Assembly: GCA_964017155.1 (NCBI GenBank)
Contig: OZ024857.1
Span: 6,427,119 to 6,491,118, forward strand
Reading direction: 5' to 3'
DNA: 64,000 nt
Origin: Oasisia sp. SBJ-2009
Lineage: Eukaryota; Annelida; Polychaeta; Sabellida; Siboglinidae
The notes under the pieces were generated by a model. The model searched no databases. It had not been told where the DNA came from and was given only the letters and a program-made list of their open reading frames with translations. A program made the translations under genes and the position numbers. Numbering within the stretch: the stretch's first letter is position 1; the number at the start of each line of letters is the position of its first letter. Of this stretch, positions 37,401 through 44,760 are shown piece after piece.

Positions 37401-39435
37401 TTTGTACTTCTACAGCACTGGTACAATCAGGCCCTGAGGCTCTCACTAAGAATTATTTAGCTCTGCACTGCCACCTTATCAAACATCAAAGACACCTTTG
37501 TTACGGTAGTCCTGCTAGATTTTGCTGTTTATATACAACAGTGAAGAGTGGGCACAGGTGACTGTGAGGATATCATAAATAAGTTCCAAGAGTCCTACTA
37601 ATATGCATCCCGTGCCAGTGCCAATGGTGCCAAGTCTAGCAGAAGACCTTACAACAGTAATGCATCAGACTCACAGTTGATTGACGGCTATTTAATCTGA
37701 CAGCACATGTCAACTGGATTATAGCAATAAATACTGATCTTGTTTACACCATCCCGTGGTGAGTTCTTATGCCACTGTCTTTGCCGCTAACCAACTTAGA
37801 CGGATCAATTAAAACAATTTATAAACTGAAATGTCAATTTTATAATTATAATTTTGGCAGTAGTGTTCTGTATTTTCTTCTTCTTCACATTTACATTATT
37901 TCAACACAGATTAGAATATTATGATAATTACCTGAAATGCATATTTTAGTATGGATTTAGTATTTGATCAATACTGCATCTTGATGATACACAATTTGTC
38001 ATGCATATATGTAAGTTCCTATTTAAAAGTGCCAAATAATATATAAATGTATGGATAATAGAAATTGTTTCAAAGAGAATATATTTCTTGTTGTTCAATT
38101 GCAATTAATACTGGTAACCTTGAAAGTGTATACAGTAGTCTAAAAATGCTACTATAAATTAGACACATGCTTGCAGTGTAATTGGTGCCTTCACTTAGCC
38201 ACCATCAGGTTAGAATTCCCTTGACAATTTATGTTTTTGTCTGTTGGAGTATATAACCAAACATGGCATGGCATGGCATATAAAAACATGGTAATAAAAA
38301 ACCTGGTAGGTTTGGTAAAATCTTATGCTAGTGGTTCTGGTATCAGCAAGTCAGGGCAACTTTGACACACAAAACTCACTACAAACCACAAGTTTCTGTA
38401 CAAACTGAAGTTTGTTTGACAGTATGACTAGCTATTATTTTGAATCGCATAGTTACCTATTCCTTGAACTTGATGCAATTTAATGGGTACTTACAACATG
38501 TACATAGCAATATTCAGGTAACTCAAATATTCAACCTACTAGGTGACAAGTCCAAAAACTTTACATCTTTCATATTATTATGGTTATAGACCTTAATATA
38601 GTGCATATATACTAATTATTCAAACAAAACAGAGTCTTACATGACAATTAGATATATCAAGAACAGGACTGACTGGACCCATGTTAGCAAATATATAATG
38701 AGAACACTTTGTAAGGACCACAATGGAAATAAGTGCGTGCACTTTTTGTGTTATCCAAATATTTAAATGTACTTTGTATTTATATATTATGCATATGTGT
38801 ACAATGTTTTACATTTTATATTAAATAAATAAATCCAAAAAAAAAAATATTTCAGTAATTTACTGCAATAATTTACTCACAGTTTTGTGGATGATTGGCA
38901 GTGAGTGCATATTAATTATTATTTATTGTTTATTGCAGAGGTTACTACTATAACTATTATGTACACATTTTAAATTATTTGGCCATTAATTAAGATACCC
39001 ATTCCAGTTTGTATTCATTTGAGCGACTTTAAGTTTAATCTATTCAATTATAAAGAAGTCGAAATCCCATTTAATTATTAACACATTCAGATGATTCATT
39101 CTATCAATGTAAACTGACAGTTCTGAGTTCATAACACCATGTCCATGACAAAGGATCATCGATATGATATTGTATCAAAGTTCGGGTGTAATATTCCGCG
39201 AAGTGTTCCAAATGCTTGACACCATGAAGTCAATGACGCTTGATTAGTGTGACTCAAGCGTCGAAACGATTCATTGCGCCCGGCGGGCGACAAACGGGTT
39301 GATGCCATAGACAAAAAGCGCGAGCGAGACAGTCTGACATACAATGTAAACACAACAATCTCACTTACCGTGTTGACGAAACTGAGCTACCTCCGAATCG
39401 CTTAAGCGATCGGTGGCAGTTTCTGATCCACTCAT
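444..39435 (-). CDS. TRIO-like: Trio/Kalirin-like RhoGEF, N-terminal part (10 coding exons, continues past left edge)
   Basis: The ten exons join in phase to 1293 nt, 431 codons, without a stop. Residues 1-22 are a short N-terminus beginning MSGSETATDRLSDSE. About residues 30-165 match the SEC14/CRAL-TRIO domain of Trio and Kalirin, with blocks such as ADILPLLKEKIAFLPG, GGRDKRGGAVLVFP, GFSIVIDMRGSTW and IIKPEKFWEKQK. About residue 190 onward are spectrin repeats, with LEQCFQLRIFEADVEK, NYTEIGNGHG and SVIFHKKAEE. In known family members these precede two DH-PH RhoGEF modules that activate Rac/RhoG and RhoA in axon guidance and cell migration; those domains are not in this window. Family membership is firm by conserved order and phases. 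Trio versus Kalirin cannot be separated, because invertebrates usually have a single co-orthologue. The start ATG at 39435 is the first in the exon and gives an MSGS start as in vertebrate Trio. Confidence 0.93.
636..905 (-). repeat. Degenerate tandem repeat copying the exon 10 acceptor border
   Basis: On the minus strand, units of roughly 35-65 bases repeat the motif GARATGTACAYTAA, the sequence that begins exon 10 (GAGATGTACACCAAC). Four upstream copies keep an AG directly before that motif, for example CTCTAG|GAAATG and TATAG|GAGATG, with the AG at about 741-742, 788-789, 853-854 and 886-887. The nearest copy lies 36 nt upstream in the same frame, but its AG is changed to AT. Confidence 0.75.
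1440..1562 (-). CDS. TRIO-like: Trio-like exon 9, spectrin repeat
   Basis: 123 bp, 41 codons, phase 0 to 0, acceptor TGCGCAG|TTAG and donor TCCTTG|GTGAGT. It encodes ELFLVNYTEIGNGHG and ELQMEHEQFAAESL, matching Trio GLFLNSYTEIGTSHPHAMELQTQHNHFA. Confidence 0.9.
1563..2207 (-). other. Trio-like intron 8
   Basis: AT-rich sequence, no further exon or clear repeat recognised. Confidence 0.6.
2208..2377 (-). CDS. TRIO-like: Trio-like exon 8, spectrin repeat
   Basis: 170 bp, phase 1 to 0, acceptor TTTCAG|GCAG and donor AAAG|GTGTGT. It encodes GNADFQKAAPQISQLLEMLR and LWHARKSKLEQCFQLRIFEA; Trio has GNADLQNLLPKVSTMLDRL and MWHVRKLKLDQCFQLRLFEQ. Confidence 0.93.
2378..3029 (-). other. Trio-like intron 7, unique part
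   Basis: Between the minisatellite and exon 8. No exon found; short open frames here have no recognisable similarity. Confidence 0.55.
3030..3270 (-). repeat. 25-bp minisatellite, ten units, each carrying the exon 7 donor
   Basis: The plus-strand unit is gccactgaccggccRtacac followed by five more c. Ten near-identical units run from exon 7 into intron 7. On the transcribed strand each has GGCC(G/A)-type context with CCG|GTCAGTGG, so GT dinucleotides recur every 25 nt from 3268-3269 down to 3043-3044. A run of six G follows each GT by about ten nt. The exon frame stays open through the array because no stop is formed in any frame. Confidence 0.93.
3270..3510 (-). CDS. TRIO-like: Trio-like exon 7, first spectrin repeat
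   Basis: 241 bp, phase 0 to 1, acceptor CCTTCAG|CTCC and donor GGCCG|GTCAGT. It encodes a helical spectrin-type segment, including SSDLPDDVSSAKLMIEENND and KGRTILDRIQG; Trio has ELPQDLEGARNMIEEHSQL and GQKLLQRIQ. The phase-1 end fits exon 8. The donor lies in the first unit of a ten-unit minisatellite that runs into the intron. Confidence 0.9.
3545..3730. mobile_element. SINE-like dispersed repeat, copy in intron 6
   Basis: Shares blocks with the longer copy at 50355-50692: gcagtatccag, ttactccctgg, actggttcactcaaacacca, cttctcc and tctatagccaggt. The tRNA-like end is missing here. Confidence 0.65.
3875..3950 (-). repeat. tRNA-derived repeat fragment
   Basis: On the minus strand TAGCTTGGTAGAAC resembles a box A, and GGTGGATTGATTCCACC forms a 5-bp T-arm with a 7-nt loop and a box-B-like core. 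The anticodon arm and acceptor are not convincing, so this is a decayed tRNA-like SINE head rather than a gene. Confidence 0.45.
4520..4633 (-). CDS. TRIO-like: Trio-like exon 6, SEC14/spectrin linker
   Basis: 114 bp, phase 0 to 0, acceptor TTACAG|ACGG and donor AGAATG|GTAAGG. It encodes VEHLSRLITPSQLTDDLHG and NQEWVEIRM, matching Trio VSLEGLTKVVDPSQLTPEFDG and HEEWIEIR. Confidence 0.92.
4741..5162. mobile_element. Tc1/mariner-type MITE
   Basis: 422 bp with 32-bp terminal inverted repeats: 4741-4772 begins tgtgaccccggctgaccaaa, and 5131-5162 is its reverse complement with one mismatch. It is flanked by TA on both sides, the mariner target duplication. There is no transposase frame inside. 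It lies about 100 bp upstream of exon 6 of the Trio-like gene. Confidence 0.9.
5849..5950 (-). CDS. TRIO-like: Trio-like exon 5, SEC14 end
   Basis: 102 bp, phase 0 to 0, acceptor TTTGCAG|GAGTG and donor TTTGAG|GTAGGT. It encodes ECFPHKVYAAYIIKPEKFW and KQKTSLGSAKYKFE, matching Trio ALIIKPDNFWQKQRTNFGSSKFEFE. The acceptor border is tandemly repeated upstream (see 5943-6325). Confidence 0.93.
5943..6325 (-). repeat. 53-bp tandem repeat copying the exon 5 acceptor border
   Basis: Seven units beginning aaacactcctgcaaacagat on the plus strand. On the transcribed strand each unit reads CTGTTTGCAG|GAGTGTTT, the same as the true acceptor of exon 5 (TTTGCAG|GAGTGTTTTCC at 5950/5951). Unit lengths vary from 53 to 59 bp. 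Splicing to most copies would place an in-frame TGA after three codons (E C L stop). Confidence 0.92.
6326..7911 (-). other. Trio-like intron 4, remainder
   Basis: No exon or clear repeat family identified; short open frames are not recognisable proteins. Confidence 0.5.
7912..8002 (-). CDS. TRIO-like: Trio-like exon 4, SEC14 core
   Basis: 91 bp, phase 2 to phase 0, acceptor TTGACAG|TGAT and donor CTCCAG|GTGAGA. It encodes DDVKQLGFSIVIDMRGSTW and KPILKVLQ; Trio has EEVCKRGFTVIVDMRGSKW. Confidence 0.93.
8003..10449 (-). other. Trio-like intron 3, proximal part
   Basis: Non-coding as far as I can see. About 8395-8600 has motifs like gtggtcacatcagtaata and ggtcacctcagtaataaggt that resemble a stretch in LSM5 intron 3 (about 41940-42070), perhaps an old dispersed repeat. 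A CACTG microsatellite lies at 9113-9190. Confidence 0.45.
9113..9190. repeat. (CACTG)n microsatellite
   Basis: About 15 nearly perfect copies of the pentamer cactg. Confidence 0.98.
10458..10739 (+). mobile_element. hAT-type MITE, copy 1 with perfect 8-bp TSD
   Basis: Starts cagggctttaagcagg and ends cataaagctatg, giving imperfect terminal inverted repeats. It is flanked by the identical octamer ctctcaag at 10450-10457 and 10740-10747. The interior has the family hallmarks acccgtccaccc and ggtggacgggtct, with no transposase. Four related copies lie in this window. Confidence 0.9.
10748..14579 (-). other. Trio-like intron 3, distal part
   Basis: No exon found. Contains a TA microsatellite at about 13369-13462 and a C-rich run at 13777-13803. 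Confidence 0.5.
13369..13462. repeat. (TA)n microsatellite
   Basis: Long uninterrupted TA run with a degenerate tail. Confidence 0.97.
14580..14840. repeat. Degenerate GGACACT-like repeat beside exon 3
   Basis: Many short, diverged blocks such as ggacactgga, aaggactca, gggactggagga and ggaggac run up to the donor side of exon 3. Unit length is irregular. Confidence 0.5.
14842..14956 (-). CDS. TRIO-like: Trio-like exon 3, SEC14 domain
   Basis: 115 bp, phase 1 to phase 2, acceptor CTGCAG|GAGG and donor CCCAG|GTCAGT. It encodes GGRDKRGGAVLVFPANSAA and YEDLRSLVTYLASVP, closely matching Trio GGRDKRGGPILTFP and EDLRRLISYLACIP. An 11-bp repeat array begins 14 bp upstream of the acceptor. Confidence 0.93.
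14971..15036 (-). repeat. 11-bp tandem repeat next to the exon 3 acceptor
   Basis: Six units of aagattaacac or aggattaacac. On the transcribed strand each gives GTGTTAATCYT, which contains a yUnAy-type branch-point motif. The first unit begins 14 nt upstream of the exon 3 boundary, so several units fall in the usual branch-point distance. Confidence 0.85.
15990..16420 (+). repeat. Dispersed repeat, interrupted copy
   Basis: 15990-16038 (ctccgtcaggtggcagcact) and 16346-16420 (ttctcggtgaagttacacag) both match the continuous copy at 44631-44735. About 300 bp separate the halves here, so this copy was either interrupted by an insertion or is the fuller form. Confidence 0.65.
17986..18045 (+). 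mobile_element. hAT-type MITE fragment, 5' truncated
   Basis: Keeps ctacctgtccaaa, caaaggacaggtct and the terminal ggtaaagctatg of the family; the other end is absent. Confidence 0.7.
19443..20420. repeat. 31-bp minisatellite with 34-bp variants
   Basis: About 30 units of gtacactgactgtggcagta plus cagcagccgta, with alternating variants (ctcactgtagcag versus ctgactgtggcag, and a gtagta insertion). The right end, 20215-20400, is more diverged. The long cysteine-rich open frames across it are a by-product of the period. Confidence 0.97.
20686..21082. repeat. 25-bp minisatellite
   Basis: About 15 units of cacagtacactaacagcagc plus acagc, very homogeneous; it ends about 120 bp from exon 2 of the Trio-like gene. 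Confidence 0.97.
21201..21278 (-). CDS. TRIO-like: Trio-like exon 2, start of SEC14 region
   Basis: 78 bp, phase 1 to phase 1, acceptor TGCAG|GAGG and donor CCAG|GTAAGG. It encodes ADILPLLKEKIAFLPG, equivalent to Trio AMDVLPILKEKVAYLSGG. Minisatellites lie on both sides in the introns. Confidence 0.92.
21440..21905. repeat. Irregular CAACAATCT-type repeat
   Basis: Interspersed copies of accccacaccaatcaacaat and ttaccccgttaaccgccaac, with a variable period of about 25-50 bp, in intron 1 close to exon 2. Confidence 0.9.
21906..22948 (-). other. Trio-like intron 1, near exon 2
   Basis: No exon or named repeat identified. Confidence 0.5.
22949..23545. repeat. 26-bp minisatellite
   Basis: About 23 units of ctgtggcccaccaacttgac plus ccaacc, with occasional ccaagg variants. 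Open in all minus frames only because 26 bp cycles through frames without a stop. Confidence 0.97.
25255..25465. repeat. Short tandem repeat, about 50-60 bp unit
   Basis: Four to five copies of gaaattcaccatttataact followed by cactttctcttgtcagtcag, the last one diverged. Confidence 0.85.
27100..27720. repeat. Old, degenerate tandem repeat
   Basis: Repeated but diverged blocks such as atcttggaagctattaatc, ggattcatat, and ttcacatctcagatgc. The period is roughly 40-50 bp. Confidence 0.55.
28813..28937. mobile_element. Small fold-back MITE
   Basis: 125 bp with 43-bp inverted arms: 28813-28855 begins ttttgtaagaaatgaactta, and 28895-28937 is its near-complete reverse complement. Only a 39-nt spacer separates them. 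No clear target duplication seen. Confidence 0.8.
28938..31278 (-). other. Trio-like intron 1, central part
   Basis: No exon recognised. A run of about 15 G lies near 29767, and a tRNA-like fragment near 30490. Confidence 0.45.
30488..30540 (-). repeat. tRNA-derived repeat fragment
   Basis: Minus strand has TGGCAGCTCAGTGAG (box A-like) and AAGGTTCAAATCTTGG (box B and T-arm). Spacing resembles a tRNA, but the anticodon arm is poor, so this is a SINE head remnant. Confidence 0.5.
31279..31597 (-). mobile_element. hAT-type MITE, copy in reverse orientation
   Basis: Begins catagctttatatggagacc and ends gcataaagccctg, with cacccgtcctttggacgggt inside. Flanking octamers ataatatg and actacatg agree at only five of eight positions, so the target duplication has decayed. 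Confidence 0.8.
31823..32158. repeat. 9-bp (TGTGTGTGT)n-type array
   Basis: About 36 units of ttgtgtgtg with a few shorter units; it generates three open frames on each strand that are not genes. Confidence 0.98.
32672..32710 (-). promoter_or_regulatory. Candidate recursive splice site (ratchet point) in Trio-like intron 1
   Basis: The minus strand reads CTGACTTTTTCCCCTCAG directly followed by GTGAGTACT, junction between 32690 and 32689. This joins a strong 3' splice site to a strong 5' splice site with no exon between, the hallmark of a zero-length recursive splice site. It lies about 6.7 kb into the 18.1-kb first intron, a plausible position. Confidence 0.6.
33246..33549 (-). mobile_element. 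hAT-type MITE, reverse copy with perfect 8-bp TSD
   Basis: 304 bp, begins catagctttatctagagatc and ends gcataaagccctg. It is flanked by identical gctgtggc at 33238-33245 and 33550-33557. Central ggacgggtacaaa and ggtggacgggt match the family. Confidence 0.92.
34420..34570. mobile_element. SINE-like dispersed repeat, copy in intron 1
   Basis: Shares ggctcaaagtgctttta, cctgttcaatcaaacaccat, tctcaacttctgtgggaag and acaattaatgcgc with the 50355-50692 copy; the tRNA-like head is missing. It abuts the hAT MITE at 34579. Confidence 0.7.
34579..34875 (+). mobile_element. hAT-type MITE, diverged copy
   Basis: Begins cagggtcttatacaggat and ends near ataaatccata, with ctacccgtccaca inside. Flanking octamers tctagagc and tcgatagc agree at six of eight positions. 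Confidence 0.8.
34884..39368 (-). other. Trio-like intron 1, part next to exon 1
   Basis: AT-rich intronic sequence. I see no exon, tandem repeat or transposon that I can support. Confidence 0.5.
39369..39435 (-). CDS. TRIO-like: Trio-like exon 1 (start codon)
   Basis: ATG at 39435-39433, 22 codons plus one base, donor CACG|GTAAGT. It encodes MSGSETATDRLSDSEVAQF and three more residues. The exon ends in phase 1, matching exon 2. It is separated from exon 2 by an 18.1-kb intron. Confidence 0.9.
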
Positions 39436-39760
39436 CGCGCTAGCTAGTCTATACACATAAATATGAACGATCTAAGTAATATCCCATTCGATCCGCATCT
39501 TTTGACGGCCATTTTATCCGAACAAATGTTCGGCTGCATCCGTTATTTTCCGGGAAGTTTGGAGACTGGTTGACTGACATGGGCTTTGATTGGATGAAAT
39601 AATTGTACTTTCTTACATGTCGTATTCGATCTGTGCATTAAAATAATACAATTCGCATCACATGAAGTACCACAATTTATATCTAATAAAATCCTTGTTG
39701 CATATATACAAATACTTTATTTTTGTAATTTTATAGTGAATTTTCCCAAATCACGAAGAG
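39436..39760. promoter_or_regulatory. Bidirectional promoter between the Trio-like gene and LSM5
   Basis: The two start codons face away from each other and are 325 bp apart. The interval holds a palindromic ttccgggaa (39548-39556), which fits STAT- or ETS-type sites. Two YY1-like motifs flank it: ggccatttta near 39509, and agatggcgtc spanning the LSM5 start codon. No TATA box stands out on either side. Transcription starts are inferred, not seen. Confidence 0.7.
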
Positions 39761-39800
39761 ATGGCGTCGTTATCAGCACCTGCACAGTTGCTCCCGCTTG
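39761..39800 (+). CDS. LSM5: LSM5 exon 1
   Basis: Encodes MASLSAPAQLLPL plus one base; donor CTTG|GTAAAT. Confidence 0.95.
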
Positions 39801-42800
39801 GTAAATGGCAATATTTGTGTTGTCGCGTGCAAAATAAAATTTAAGACGATAGCTTGGGATATAATGTAACCATTGGATACAACTTCTGTACTCGTGATAG
39901 CCATTTTAAAACTCTATGGTATATTATCAAGATATGCTATGGGCGATAATATAACAATTAGTAAGTTTCTGCGTGAGATATGCTGTATTTTATCGAAATA
40001 AACGTTATACCTCGATGTAGTCATTCAGTTGTTATGCATAATTAACGCACATTATGTTATATCATATTATGTCTTAGATCATCGCACGTTTAGGCAAAAT
40101 TTCAGCCATGCACTGCTTCAGTGCTTGTGTCACAACTTCACAAGTGTAACTGGGTAATCATCCAGTTAACTTGCCTAACTTATTAAGACCTTTTCAAAAC
40201 GGTTTTGCCACGATTTTGGATGTGTATGTGTTTGGAATGTCATTCTACATTACTTTCTGTATAAAAAACTAAAAGAAGTCGGATATTAGTTTTTAAATTG
40301 TATTTTATATAAATTGATTGCTGTTGAATCAGCTTAAATAAGCCAATATCGTAAGCTGTTAGCACATCCCAGACACATCAGGACCCCAAAGGCGATGTCT
40401 TGCGATTTGCAGATATGTCCCCAAACCTAAGGTTACATCATATTTTTTATGCTGTTTAATGCAGATTTATTTGTTTTAAGTTTAAATTTATAAAATATTG
40501 CTTGTTTTTTTGACTTCGCAATGCACATGCAAGTCATCGCCTTTGTGATCATAATGCATCTGGTATGCGCTAACTGCTCATACCCTGTGTTATCGCCTTT
40601 TTTACATTAACTAGACGACATTAAATTGATACCAAACAAAAATAAACAGTTAATTAAAAAAATAAATTATTGATTTAATATCATGATCTGTCACTAAATT
40701 GCTTTTTAGATGTATAGTAAAAAACACTAGTTGGGAATATAATAAATTACCAGCTTTTAGGCCAGACACAATAGGTAGATAATTTTAACCAGCTTCCTTT
40801 TGTTTCCGGCTAAGTAACAAGTTAGCGTGTTGTATTCATTTAAACAGAGTATGAAATGGTGTATTGGAACAGTCTAGGTGTTGTACAGCATGGACACATG
40901 GATTAATACATCTCTGGCACATCCATTTGTATAATAGCAGGGCCCAATATATTTGCACATTTTATCAATCTGGAACTAAATACGTTGAATAATAGACACA
41001 TATCATTCACATGAACTATTTTATTCCAGAGCTTGTGGACAAATGCATTGGCTCAAGAATCCACATTATCATGAAGAATGACAAGGAAATTGTCGGCACA
41101 CTGCTAGGTTTTGACGACTTTGTTAGTATCCTTACACAGTGAGGTTAACAGGATATGTGTACTTAATTTCAATTGTCCAATGTCAAGTTCTCACCATCTT
41201 TGTGTGTATGTTGCTTATCACTTGTGGTGGATTCTCGTATGGAAATGTGTAACTTAATGGTGAATTTGTCTGTTGCATGAGATAATCATTAGCAGAAGGT
41301 TCACTGAATAAGTAAAGTAATGTTGTAATTAGTTCTGATTTGGTCAGGATCATAGAAATGAGTCGACACCAGAGTAAGTAAACTTTGGCAGGTAGTAACT
41401 TTCAGTATATATATGTTCTAGTTCATCATCACACCAGTATAGATGTTCTGGTGTGATGATGAATGATACGTAAATATGAATATGAATTATGTATGAGCAT
41501 ATAACCTTGAATGTTGTATCATAATCATTGCTACAACCATTACTTTTTAATGCTTGGAGGTTTTACCTGAACTTTTTATTTAATCACAATTGTGACATAT
41601 ATAGGATGTGTATGTTGTTTGGATTTTTATTTAATTGTAATTCTATGATAGCGATTCAACATTTATTTATTAAAAAAAATGAATCAGATCAACTTATTTT
41701 AAATATTATTTGAAGAAATTCAAGCGTTTCTGTCATATAAAAATGACGTGTTCGTAGACCATGAGTCAGTTGAAGTTGAACAGGAAATGGGAATATTTTA
41801 GGAAATAATGTGTTCACAATTTTAACTTTGTGTACATACTTTGTTTGCCTTGACTGTCACAAGATATGGTGCTGGAAGATGTTGTAGAATAGTAAGTATG
41901 CTCATGTGTTTGATTTTTCCCAAATTCCTTGTAATACAGTTAAACCTATCTTAGTGGCCACCTCACTATAATGAAAACCTGAATATAACAGCCACATTTA
42001 AAGGTTCTGCATGACTTTTATTAATTTGAACTGACCGCTATCTTTCCATAACATTAACCTGTTGTAATCACATTATTAACATATATTAATCTAATTTGGA
42101 CAACTACTGTTATGGTAACCTGGCTACGGCCTATTGTGGTCCATTAATTTGGACCTAATGTTCCATTTATTCAAATTGCCACATAATGCTGGCAGCTCAA
42201 AGTGGATTTATAATTACCTGATTTATATCTTAGCGAAATATAATTGTGTCAGTGTCATGCATTCATACTATTACTTAACATTAAAGTTTTCAAAGGAATT
42301 GTTGCATAGTATATGTACAGTTAACCGTTTGTCAAACTAAATTATAATAACATAATAACGTGGTCATAAATTGCAACAAACTAGATGATTGTGCTAGCAC
42401 TGGTCTGTGTCCTAGCATCATACACTTCAGGATCAGACTCGGATTCATTGCCACAGTTGGCTCTCTGCGGTCTGCACCGTGTCAACACATGTTGACTGAT
42501 GTTTTGTATTTGTTTCAGTGAAAGTACTCCAGAGGGAAGGAGGATTACAAAACTGGAACAGATATTGCTCAATGGTAACAACATCACAATGGTAAGCCAC
42601 TGGGACTGTGAATCTTCACTTTGAAATCTTGCATTTAATGTGTGCATTAAATTTTCGTTTCTATATTTTATTATTTTGCTCTGGCCAGTGGGCGACATCT
42701 CGATAACACATGTTCGTCCGTGTTTAAGACGTTGGTCTTGGATGTATGGACATGACGCAGAATTATGGTGGATTATTCTGTGACTATGAAAAATGGGTAT

Positions 42801-43077
42801 GAAAAATGTTAATCAAATAAATGTAATTGTATAGTTTTACATTTAGACACAGGTTCAAAATTTTATTTCAATAGTGAATATTAGCTGAAATGATTATATT
42901 AGCACTTTATAAACCAACATACTCTGGTAGGAATATTGTGGCTAGAAGAAAAGTTATGTGAATGTTTCCAGGCAAAATAAAATGATGCTGTAGTATGAAT
43001 GTGTGTAACCAGTATGTGAAGCCTGGGGTTGTTCACTCCCACAGTTGGTACCTGGAGGAGACGGACCAGAAGTGTGA
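39761..43077 (+). CDS. LSM5: LSM5, U6 snRNA-associated Sm-like protein (complete, 5 coding exons)
   Basis: Exons 39761-39800, 41030-41125, 41864-41891, 42519-42591 and 43045-43077 join to 270 nt, 89 residues plus TGA, the usual LSM5 length (human 91). The protein carries the Sm1 motif (VDKCIGSRIHIIMKNDKEIV), GTLLGFDDFVNMVLEDVVEY and the Sm2 block LNGNNITMLVPGGDGPEV, almost identical to vertebrate LSM5. Known role: LSM5 is in the heptameric LSm2-8 ring on the U6 snRNA 3' end in the nucleus, and in LSm1-7 for cytoplasmic mRNA decapping. All junctions are GT-AG, with phases 1, 1, 2, 0. Nothing is odd about the gene itself. Introns are 0.45-1.2 kb. Confidence 0.97.
41030..41125 (+). CDS. LSM5: LSM5 exon 2
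   Basis: Acceptor TTCCAG|AGCT, donor GTTA|GTATCC. Encodes the Sm1 motif ELVDKCIGSRIHIIMKNDKE and IVGTLLGFDDFV. Confidence 0.97.
41422..41463 (+). repeat. Perfect 16-bp hairpin in LSM5 intron 2
   Basis: Arms ttcatcatcacaccag (41422-41437) and ctggtgtgatgatgaa (41448-41463) are exact reverse complements around a 10-nt loop. Confidence 0.85.
41864..41891 (+). CDS. LSM5: LSM5 exon 3 (28-bp microexon)
   Basis: Acceptor CACAAG|ATATGG, donor AATA|GTAAGT. Encodes NMVLEDVVE and part of Y. At 28 bp it is too short to be found by open-frame length, but its phases and residues fit exactly. Confidence 0.95.
42519..42591 (+). CDS. LSM5: LSM5 exon 4
   Basis: Acceptor GTTTCAG|TGAA, donor ACAATG|GTAAGC. 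Encodes ESTPEGRRITKLEQILLNGN and NITM. Confidence 0.97.
43045..43077 (+). CDS. LSM5: LSM5 exon 5 with stop
   Basis: Acceptor TCCCACAG|TTGG. Encodes LVPGGDGPEV then TGA. Confidence 0.96.
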   Translation: MVPGGDGPEV

Positions 43078-43607
43078 GAGAAACAAGAAAAGACAGTACA
43101 CAGACTCCACAGCCACTGCCACTGGTGATGTCAGTCATTGCAAAGAAGACGGGTCTTCCACATTCTTTGCATGTGGCGCCTGACACTCGAAATGATGATA
43201 GCTGCTTTTTGTTGTGATCAGACTTGTAGTTTGGAAACTGTTGTTACAGTAGCAACATAAAAGCGTGCTGCTTATTGTGGGATTGTGGCTGTTGATTTGA
43301 TTTGACAATTTTTTGCATTTGTTTCCAGGCTTACTTTTACAGGTAAAGCTACACTGCATTTCCATCATTAATAACTGATAAAGAAATATTGTTTTAGTAT
43401 AATATATCTGTTATGGTTCTGTTGCTGTTTACCAATAGCTAGTCAAATCAAACCTGAACCCATCGGAAAGTATCTCATGAGAGCATATTACTGATAGGTT
43501 TTCTAGCTAATTCTTGCATATGCTATAGATTTTGTTTTATGTATGCCTGACTGCTGACCATGACTGCTGGAACAGTAATTTGAAGAAAAAATATGCAGAT
43601 ATTTTGT

Positions 43608-43732
43608 AATAAAATTTCAAAAATACGCAAAATAATGGAAGCGTACAACGTAACGACTAATATGGATCTGGGAAGAAAACATTTGTATCTATTACTAGAA
43701 CATGGCGATTACAGGTGATATTGCCAAATAAA
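43608..43732 (+). terminator. Candidate polyadenylation signals for LSM5
   Basis: AATAAA occurs at 43608-43613 and 43727-43732, 530-650 bp after the stop codon. Either could end the mRNA. Confidence 0.4.
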
Positions 43733-44619
43733 ATGTCGCTTTTTAATGTGTGGAATGGTTCTCTCGTGACTTTTTTGCCTCTCACGCACACATGTTGACC
43801 CAAGTGCTTGGTATTTATGCTATGCAACTAAAACTACAAAAGTTGCTATTATAATAAAACAATTGTTTTAGTAGCAGTGTTCCTGAACGTGTTTGGTGTA
43901 ATTGAGTGCTGCCATCTGGCGGGAGTTGAGTAATGCGCAGTCCGCTAGTTGGAACAACTGTTTTGATACGGCGTCCGTAGAAATTGATTGGCAAACCCTG
44001 TAGTGTTGACACGTTTCTGTACGCAGAGGCAGTACAGGAAGATAAAAAGACACAATACCAAGAATAACTGTTCTCCCATGGTATCAAGACAAATTCGAAA
44101 TAAACAAACAAAAATTTCTCTAGATCACATTTTGTTAAAGTAAAAGCCTCTGTCCAAGACAACAGAGCCGTCTTTCTGACGGTAATTATCTTCTTTTTTG
44201 TTAGGTGAGTTCAATCGTTTTCAAATATTTTTCGAAATTGCTACATTACATTTTTCACACTGTTCTTTATTGTAAAGGTGCACTCTTATGTGGGCGCACA
44301 TGCGCTATTCCGCCATTGACTGCTCAAGGCCGCTTCATACTACTTTAGTTAGACGTTTAGTCACTGACAGACGTGTTGAAATCGAACACCACCTCGACTT
44401 CTGTGTACACCCGTGCAGCATTTAAATTTTAATAGCCCCACAAGCACAAACGGATCTATATAGGCCCTAGTGGCCTAGAGTTGGGGAGGAGAGAAAATTT
44501 CCAAGTGCATCCCCATTCATCCTCGCCAGACGGAGCCATGCACAGTACGGTTGAGAATACCAATATATGACCCATTCACGTCCTAAACGTTGCCTGTATC
44601 ACGAGCAGGGAGTGGCTGA
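43733..44619. other. Intergenic sequence after LSM5
   Basis: No gene recognised. Around 44370-44410 a short block (cgaacaccacctcgacttct) resembles the SINE family at 50355-50692. Confidence 0.45.
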
Positions 44620-44630
44620 GCCTCGGTTAC

Positions 44631-44735
44631 CCTGACTCCGTGAGGTGGCAGCACTTTTAAGCCCCTCAACTCTGTCTTCTCGGCGCAGTTACACAGCCGA
44701 CCGACAGTTGGTTAAGAGAGACTACGTATGGTTGA
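44631..44735 (+). repeat. Dispersed repeat, continuous copy
   Basis: Contains ctccgtgaggtggcagcact and cttctcggcgcagttacaca, matching the two halves of the copy at 15990-16420. Confidence 0.65.
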
Positions 44736-44760
44736 ATTCACCCAATATTATCTCCCATCA

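Noticed and set aside
37925..37950. Second possible recursive splice site (GCATTTCAG|GTAATT)
   Set aside because: The pyrimidine tract is short and the donor half is weak.
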